The notes beneath the pieces were generated by a model that saw only the letters and a program-made list of their open reading frames with translations, was not told the origin of the DNA and did not search any database. This document shows positions 50,922-64,000 of a stretch of DNA of 64,000 nucleotides, piece after piece. The DNA lies in assembly GCF_016756495.1 (NCBI RefSeq), contig NZ_AP023243.1, forward strand, positions 4,282,501 through 4,346,500, read 5' to 3'. This stretch comes from Mesorhizobium sp. 113-3-3. Its GTDB lineage: Bacteria; Pseudomonadota; Alphaproteobacteria; Rhizobiales; Rhizobiaceae. How positions within the stretch are numbered: position 1 is the stretch's first letter; each line of letters begins with the position of its first letter. Made by a program: the position numbers and the translations under genes.

Positions 50922-51122
50922 GGTCGCCCCCCACTCCCTCTCGGCTACGCCGAGCCACCTGCCGGGGCGAGCCACGGGTCTCGCCCGCCCTTCGGCCCCC
51001 CGGTCAACGGGGTAGAGGAAAGCGCCAGGCTTTCTGCCGTCAACGCTCCTCCAGAAACGCTCCTTCCTTTCCCTCCGGAGGGGGAAGGTGGCGCTGCGCA
51101 GCAGCGACGGATTGGGGCAAGC
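50922..51122. repeat. Mosaic palindromic intergenic element (RIME-like)
   Basis: The 338-bp gap between the dehydrogenase and methyltransferase genes is largely one repeat-like element: CTCGGCTACGCCGAG near the left end (50940-50954), CCTTTCCCTCCGGAGGGGGAAGG in the right half, then CGCTGCGCAGCAGCG, with CCCC/GGGG-rich termini. The design matches rhizobial intergenic mosaic elements known from the literature; identity to a named family was not tested. Confidence 0.65.
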
Positions 51123-51208
51123 CGGCCGTCAAACGAACTGCCGATGACAAGTGAGCATGACCGAGTTGGTCCGACATCAGCGTCATTCAGGCAATCACCG
51201 TGTGATGC

Positions 51209-51874
51209 TCACTCGACGATCGCAATGGCAAAGCCGTCATAACCCTTGGCGCCGACGGTCTGGATAGCGGTGCCGTCCAGGCGCTTGTCGCCGCCGATGA
51301 ACGAGAACGCCGCCCGGGCGCCGACAACATTGGCGTCATGGCCACCGCCGTCGATCACCGCGCCGTCGCGGATGACGTTGTCGCAGATGATCACTGTTCC
51401 CGGCCTTGAGAGCCGCATGGCCCATGACAGATAGTTCGGATTGTTCGGCTTGTCGGCGTCGATGAAGATGAGATCGAACGGCCCGGCATTCTCGGTGCCT
51501 AGCGCGGCAAGCGACTGTAGCGCCGGCCCGACCCGCAGTTCCACCCGTTCCGACACCCCTGCCTGTTCGAAATTCGACCGCGCGACGCTGGCATGATGCG
51601 GGTCGAGTTCAAGCGTCACGATCTTGCCGTCCGCAGGCAACGCTCGCGCCATCCAGATCGTCGAATAGCCGCCCAGCGTGCCGATTTCGAGAACCTTTTT
51701 CGCGCCTTTGATGCGCAGCAGAAGCGAAAGCAGCTTGCCCTGCGCCGGCGAGACGTCGATCGGTGGCAAGCCTTGGTCACGGTTGGCGGCCAGAACAGCG
51801 TCGAGGGCGGGATCTGCTTCGAACAGGGCCTCAACGATGTAGTCGTCGACAGCAGCCCAGGTTTTCTTGCTCAT
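51209..51874 (-). CDS. SAM-dependent O-methyltransferase (catechol/caffeoyl-CoA type)
   Basis: Class I methyltransferase of 221 residues of the O-methyltransferase family 3 type. The SAM motif KVLEIGTLGGYSTIWMARAL (about 69-88) is followed by VTLELDPHHASVARSNFEQAGV, then FDLIFIDADKPNNPNYLSWA with metal-binding aspartates, and GTVIICDNVIRDG. It would methylate hydroxyls on small aromatic compounds in a metal-dependent way; substrate unknown. ATG 51874 was chosen. Confidence 0.85.
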   Translation of the reverse strand: MSKKTWAAVDDYIVEALFEADPALDAVLAANRDQGLPPIDVSPAQGKLLSLLLRIKGAKKVLEIGTLGGYSTIWMARALPADGKIVTLELDPHHASVARSNFEQAGVSERVELRVGPALQSLAALGTENAGPFDLIFIDADKPNNPNYLSWAMRLSRPGTVIICDNVIRDGAVIDGGGHDANVVGARAAFSFIGGDKRLDGTAIQTVGAKGYDGFAIAIVE

Positions 51875-52010
51875 CGTTTTTTCCGATCCTTCGATCGCCA
51901 AATCACGCTACGGGGCCGCCTGAGGCTTGTCGTGAGGAAGCGCCTGATCTTGTCGGTCCGAAATCCGGGCTCCGAATGAGCCTATCAACCGTGACAGGTC
52001 GTCGTAAATG

Positions 52011-52038
52011 AAAAAGGCCGCCGGCTTGCGCCGACGGC
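52011..52038 (-). terminator. Terminator of the small secreted protein gene
   Basis: On the minus strand GCCGTCGGC-GCAA-GCCGGCGGC, a 9-bp stem with one G-U pair, is followed by CTTTTT, 53 bp past the stop. Confidence 0.75.
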
Positions 52039-52090
52039 TTCGAACCCGGTCAATGAAGCGCTGTCGACCGCAGTCCCGGTCCGGCTTGGA

Positions 52091-52492
52091 TCAATCCTTT
52101 GCCTTGCAGCCGGCGCGTTTGACCATGTCGGCAACGATCAGTGGGGTTGCCGGCGTTTGCGGCCAGCTGTCCTGACGGGGTGCACCGGCTTCGAGGGCCG
52201 CGCGCACCGAGCCGGTATCCAGGCTGAACGACTTCCGGCAGGACATGGTGCGCGAGCCGTTGCCGATCGTATCGACAATTGCGCCGGCGGCTTCACCAAC
52301 CCCGGCGACATAGGCGACAAGCGTCTGCCTGGCGATCGGGCTGGTATCGGCCTTTTCGATCATCTCCATCACCTGCCCCACCGATATCCGGCCTGTTGCC
52401 GTCGACGGCAGAGCGTGAGCTGAAAAAGGCGCCACGAGCGCCGTCATGAACCCGATGGCGGCAAGGGTGTTCTGGCGTTTGAAGGAAGGCAT
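52091..52492 (-). CDS. Small secreted protein, possibly Rap1a/Tai-like
   Basis: A 133-residue protein with a signal peptide (MPSFKRQNTLAAIGFMTALVAPFSAHA). The mature part has two cysteines (SCRKSF and RAGCKAKD), likely a disulfide, and an alpha-helical pattern like the Rap1a/Tai immunity fold; that resemblance is weak. It is divergent from the DUF2975-HTH pair, sharing a 96-bp gap with an AT-rich palindrome, and has its own terminator. Confidence 0.65.
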   Translation of the reverse strand: MPSFKRQNTLAAIGFMTALVAPFSAHALPSTATGRISVGQVMEMIEKADTSPIARQTLVAYVAGVGEAAGAIVDTIGNGSRTMSCRKSFSLDTGSVRAALEAGAPRQDSWPQTPATPLIVADMVKRAGCKAKD

Positions 52493-52546
52493 TGGTAGCT
52501 CCTGTCATGTTGGACGTTGACAACGCTTACCATTATGCATAAAACT

Positions 52547-52565
52547 ATTATTGTAAAACAATAAT
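52547..52565. promoter_or_regulatory. AT-rich palindrome, candidate HTH operator
   Basis: ATTATTGTAAAACAATAAT, two perfect 8-bp arms around AAA, ends 23 bp before the DUF2975 start codon in the shared promoter gap. It suits autoregulation by the HTH protein encoded in the same unit. A second small palindrome, TTATGCATAA, lies about 12 bp away. Confidence 0.5.
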
Positions 52566-52588
52566 TTTTTTTGCGAACCGAGACGATC

Positions 52589-53167
52589 ATGATTGAACCC
52601 GCCATCACGGCTCCAACCCCCGACCCGGTTCGCCAGACAAGGCTGAGGCGCATCCGCCTGTTCAGCCTGGTGCTGGCACGATGCTTTGTCGTCCTGGCGA
52701 TCCTGCTGACGCTCTGTCTGCTGTTCTACTGGCTCACCACCTCCGCCGGCTCGATCGCGGCGGATGCCAATATCCCGCAGGCATGGCTCAGCGAATTCGG
52801 CCTCGGCCGCAGGCTGGCCGCGTTCGCGATCTCGTTCGTGCCGCTTGCCTGTCTCGTTTTCGCGCTGATGGCGGCCCGGGGCGCCTTCCAGGCCTTTGCG
52901 ACCGGAGACTTCTTCGGAGAGAACGCAATCAGGAATTTGCGGTCCTTTGGCCTTGGCCTGCTGGCCTCCGCCTTGCTGAAACCGGTTTCGGGAGCGGCGC
53001 TGTCCGTTCTCCTGAGCCTGGATGCACCTGCCGGCCAACACCGCCTGACACTTGGTCTCGACAGCGACACGCTGCTGGCCTTGCTGACGGCGGCCATCGT
53101 CGCGGTGATCACCTGGGTAATATCGGAAGCATCCGCGCTCGCCGACGAAAATGCCCAGTTCGTGTGA
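52589..53167 (+). CDS. DUF2975 membrane protein
   Basis: A 192-residue inner-membrane protein with four hydrophobic segments (about 32-52, 78-100, 118-140 and 160-180) and a central charged loop with the FATGDFFGENAIRNLRSFGLGLL pattern seen in DUF2975 proteins. DUF2975 genes are commonly followed by a small YozG-like HTH gene, as here (13-bp gap). The pair is thought to be a membrane sensor with its regulator, but the signal is unknown. ATG 52589 was chosen; a TTG six codons upstream is possible. Confidence 0.8.
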   Translation: MIEPAITAPTPDPVRQTRLRRIRLFSLVLARCFVVLAILLTLCLLFYWLTTSAGSIAADANIPQAWLSEFGLGRRLAAFAISFVPLACLVFALMAARGAFQAFATGDFFGENAIRNLRSFGLGLLASALLKPVSGAALSVLLSLDAPAGQHRLTLGLDSDTLLALLTAAIVAVITWVISEASALADENAQFV

Positions 53168-53180
53168 GGAGGACCAGCTT

Positions 53181-53393
53181 ATGCCCATAAGGGTCAGGCT
53201 CAACGTCGTCCTCGCCGAACGAAACGTGAAGTCGAAGGACCTCGCCGAATTTGTCGGCATCACCGAAGCCAACCTTTCCCTTCTCAAACAGGGAAAGGTC
53301 AAAGGTATCCGGTTCGACACGCTGGAACGCATCTGCGAATACCTCGACTGCGAGCCGGGCGACCTGCTTCGCTTCGAGAAACCATCTGAATAG
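53181..53393 (+). CDS. Small Cro/CI-type HTH regulator (YozG-like)
   Basis: A 70-residue XRE-family DNA-binding protein that is almost all HTH: LNVVLAERNVKSKDLAEFVGITEANLSLLKQGKVKGIRFDTLERICEYLDCEPGDLL is the complete domain. ATG 53181 follows GAGGAGG. It is probably cotranscribed with the DUF2975 gene and likely binds the palindrome at 52547. It overlaps no other gene and meets the rpoC terminator head-on. Confidence 0.9.
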   Translation: MPIRVRLNVVLAERNVKSKDLAEFVGITEANLSLLKQGKVKGIRFDTLERICEYLDCEPGDLLRFEKPSE

Positions 53394-53400
53394 AACAAAC

Positions 53401-53430
53401 AAAAAGGCCGCCAGGTTTCCCCGACGGCCC
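53401..53430 (-). terminator. Terminator of the rplJL-rpoBC operon
   Basis: On the minus strand GGCCGTC pairs with GGCGGCC (one G-U) around a 10-nt loop and is followed by TTTTTGTTTG, about 85 bp past rpoC. It also lies just after the HTH gene on the plus strand. Confidence 0.65.
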
Positions 53431-53459
53431 AGTTGCCTGAGATTTTTACTTTTTCTCGC

Positions 53460-53502
53460 GCAATTCCGGACGGAAAACCGTTTACACTTTTCCTGGAATT
53501 GC
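53460..53502. repeat. Rhizobial-type palindromic repeat downstream of rpoC
   Basis: Arms GCAATTCC/GGAATTGC enclose GGACGGAAAACCGTTTACAC and CTTTTCC. Elements with this sequence are, from memory, very frequent in rhizobial intergenic DNA. It lies between rpoC and its terminator. Confidence 0.7.
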
Positions 53503-53513
53503 TCCCGCCGCGC

Positions 53514-57710
<4,197 letters not shown>

Positions 57711-57805
57711 GCCGTTCTCCTTTTCGGGGTCCTCGAAAACCCCTTGCATCTAACGCGGACCAAACGCCCGCCGTCTTTGTCGGCCATTGGCCGTCGAATT
57801 CGTCT

Positions 57806-57833
57806 GGCGCGCCGCAACGTCGTGCGGCGCGCC
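57806..57833. repeat. Perfect hairpin in the rpoB-rpoC gap
   Basis: GGCGCGCCGCA (57806-57816) pairs fully with TGCGGCGCGCC (57823-57833) around ACGTCG. A second small palindrome CGGCCATTGGCCG lies at 57781-57793. No U-tract, so probably an mRNA processing or stability element. Confidence 0.7.
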
Positions 57834-57840
57834 GTAACCT

Positions 57841-61977
<4,137 letters not shown>

Positions 61978-62228
61978 CGTCGCTCCTTAGCTCTAAACTC
62001 GGGACGGACCTCGCCGCGGTCCGCCTTGCATACCGAGCCGCCTGGGCGGCGGCTCTCTGTCTGTTCTCCGTCCGCCTTTCGGCGGCCGGCTAAAACGGGA
62101 GAAAACCCGTTTCCTGAAGGCCGGTTGCGGCCCTCAGGAAAGAGGTTCTTGTACATCTCGCGCTACGCGTCCTCCCTTCGAGCCGAAGGGAGTGGCGGAC
62201 GGCGCGAGGCCGCCCGCCGCTTTTACGC
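61978..62228 (-). promoter_or_regulatory. Structured rplL-rpoB intergenic region with attenuator-like hairpin
   Basis: On the coding strand four hairpins occur: a 14-bp stem with one mismatch (62110-62123 with 62128-62141) followed by GGGTTTTCTCCCGTTTT; CCGCC-TTTC-GGCGG; GAGCCGCC/GGCGGCTC (62035-62042 with 62048-62055); and GGACC/GGTCC (62006-62010 with 62018-62022). In E. coli an attenuator lies between rplL and rpoB; the first hairpin could have that job here. Confidence 0.55.
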
Positions 62229-62606
62229 TTACTTCAGGTCGACCTTGGCGCCGGCTGCTTCCAGCTGGGCCTTGAACTTGTCGGCGTCGGCCTTGGAAAC
62301 GCCTTCCTTGACCGGCTTCGGAGCCGCTTCGACCAGGTCCTTGGCTTCCTTGAGGCCAAGACCGGTGATGGCGCGGACTTCCTTGATGACGTTGATCTTC
62401 TGAGCGCCAGCGTCGGTGAGGACGACGTCGAATTCCGTCTTTTCCTCGGCCGGAGCAGCAGCAGCGGCAGCGCCGCCAGCAGCGGCAACCGCCACCGGAG
62501 CAGCAGCCGAAACGCCCCACTTTTCTTCCAGAAGCTTCGACAGCTCGGCCGCCTCGAGGACGGTCAGCTTCGAAAGGTCGTCTACGATCTTTGCGAGATC
62601 AGCCAT
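62229..62606 (-). CDS. rplL: 50S ribosomal protein L7/L12
   Basis: L7/L12 of 125 residues, the stalk protein that recruits elongation factors. The N-terminal dimer domain ([29 protein letters not shown]), an Ala-rich hinge (about 36-52) and the C-terminal domain ending [25 protein letters not shown] are clear. Confidence 0.97.
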   Translation of the reverse strand: MADLAKIVDDLSKLTVLEAAELSKLLEEKWGVSAAAPVAVAAAGGAAAAAAPAEEKTEFDVVLTDAGAQKINVIKEVRAITGLGLKEAKDLVEAAPKPVKEGVSKADADKFKAQLEAAGAKVDLK

Positions 62607-62660
62607 TGTTGTATTCCTTCGTTAGGTTCGAACGTGTGTTTTTGATAGCGAGGAACGGCC

Positions 62661-63179
62661 TCATGCCGCCTCGTCCTTCCGGGCGTAAGCGCCGATGACG
62701 CGCGCGACCGAGGCCGCTGGCGCATTGACGATCTGGGCGATCCGGGTTGCCGGCGTGGCGATCATGCCAACCAGCCTGGCGCGCAGCTCATCGAGCGACG
62801 GAAGTGTGGCGAGTGCCTTCACACCGTCGGCATTGAGCGAGGTGGTGCCCATTGCGCCGCCGAGAATGACGAGCTTGTCATTCCCCTTGGCGAAATCGGA
62901 CGCGACCTTCGGCGCCGCAATCGGATCCTCCGAATAAGCAATCAGCGTCTGTCCCTTGAACAGGTCGATGATCGATGCGGAGTCCGTGCCCTGAAGAGCG
63001 ATTTTGGCGAGACGGTTCTTCGCGACTTTAACGGTGCCACCGGCGGCGCGCATTTTCGACCGAAGGTCGTTCATTTGCGCGACGGTGATTCCGGCATAGT
63101 GGGCCACGACCACTGAACCTGCGTTTCCGAACGCTTCGTTCAGGCCCGTGACGAGTTCGCGTTTTTCCGCTCTGTCCAC
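62661..63179 (-). CDS. rplJ: 50S ribosomal protein L10
   Basis: L10 of 172 residues, the stalk base that anchors L7/L12 dimers. [40 protein letters not shown] and [15 protein letters not shown] match the family; the C-terminal helix binds L7/L12. In many bacteria L10 represses its own operon through a leader; the long 374-nt gap upstream fits that. Confidence 0.97.
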   Translation of the reverse strand: MDRAEKRELVTGLNEAFGNAGSVVVAHYAGITVAQMNDLRSKMRAAGGTVKVAKNRLAKIALQGTDSASIIDLFKGQTLIAYSEDPIAAPKVASDFAKGNDKLVILGGAMGTTSLNADGVKALATLPSLDELRARLVGMIATPATRIAQIVNAPAASVARVIGAYARKDEAA

Positions 63180-63553
63180 TGCCTATCTCCAGTTGACCCC
63201 TGCCCCACTAGTAGGACAGGCGTCGGGTTGCCTTTTGCCGGCCGGGCCATCCAGTAACGGATCTCCCGAACGACGCTCGAGGATCCTGCCCCCTTTCGCC
63301 ACACCGCCAGCAAGCCAACGATGCGCAGACAAAAGGCAAACACGGTTCGAACCTTTCATTGGAGCATTCGCTCCGTTGTCAGGTCTTCACCCGTCTCATG
63401 CAGGCCCACATGAATTAAGGCTTTGGGGCCGCCTGCAATCTCGGACAGGATGTCCGGAAGCCTTTCGACTTCCGGCACCGGGCCCAGGATAAATCCGAGG
63501 CCCGGAATTCAGTCACGGATCGGCCATTCAGCGGCCGACCCAAATGGTCTTAA
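63180..63553 (-). promoter_or_regulatory. rplJ leader and rplA-rplJ gap with RNA structures
   Basis: No gene lies here. Hairpins on the coding strand: CCGGAAG/CTTCCGG (63454-63460 with 63469-63475), GGAGC-GAAT-GCTCC (63361-63374), and a long-range 9-bp pairing TTGCCTTTT/AAAAGGCAA (63331-63339 with 63228-63236) that would close a domain of about 110 nt. This fits an L10-type autogenous leader, but the known L10-leader consensus was not verified. Confidence 0.5.

Positions 63554-64000
<447 letters not shown>

Overview
The window is a GC-rich alphaproteobacterial chromosome segment, most probably from a Mesorhizobium or close relative (order Hyphomicrobiales). Evidence: a eukaryote-like glutamine synthetase II (glnII) with a gstI-like small gene divergent from it, separate glnB-glnA and glnII units with sigma-54 promoters, a 1398-residue RpoC, an Atp12 chaperone gene, no rpmJ in the spc cluster, and palindromic intergenic repeats of rhizobial type. 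No phage, insertion sequence, CRISPR array, tRNA or rRNA gene was seen.

Layout. 1-10.1 kb: 3' part of cysK (cut by the window edge), an SDR oxidoreductase, an alpha/beta hydrolase, a RhlE-type DEAD-box helicase, the propionyl-CoA carboxylase beta subunit, and a translationally coupled pair made of nnr (NAD(P)H-hydrate repair) and an unrecognised 666-residue secreted cysteine-rich protein with one CxxCH motif. 10.1-18.1 kb: nitrogen-assimilation region. glnB-glnA and glnII each have a -24/-12 promoter and upstream TGC-N11-GCA (NtrC-type) sites; gstI diverges from glnII. Between them lies an amino-acid/peptide module: APC permease, divergent TetR regulator and a DmpA-type aminopeptidase. 18.1-29.9 kb: an MHS-type transporter with an unusual ~185-residue periplasmic insertion, atp12, a DMT transporter, rluC-like, crcB, a GT39-like membrane protein, an LpxO-like hydroxylase, a DUF930-like protein, rarA and a Do/DegP protease.

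30.0-49.3 kb: one long leftward ribosomal cluster in the order rpsL-rpsG-fusA-tuf-rpsJ ... secY-adk-rpsM-rpsK-rpoA-rplQ (str, S10, spc and alpha operons joined). 49.5-53.4 kb: an accessory interval (conserved small protein, arabinose/galactose-type dehydrogenase, O-methyltransferase, small secreted protein, DUF2975-HTH pair, mosaic repeats) that separates the str cluster from the beta operon. 53.5-64.0 kb: leftward rplA(partial)-rplJ-rplL-rpoB-rpoC.

How the parts work together: GlnB and NtrC would sense and signal nitrogen status, GSI and GSII fix ammonium, and GstI would restrain GSII; the ribosomal block makes ribosomes, elongation factors and RNA polymerase core. Several intergenic gaps of the ribosomal block contain strong potential RNA hairpins (rpsL leader, rplJ leader, rplL-rpoB, rpoB-rpoC, secY-rplO, rpsM-rpsK), which are the most interesting unexplained structures here. 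Functions are assigned by recognising motifs by eye; no database search was run.
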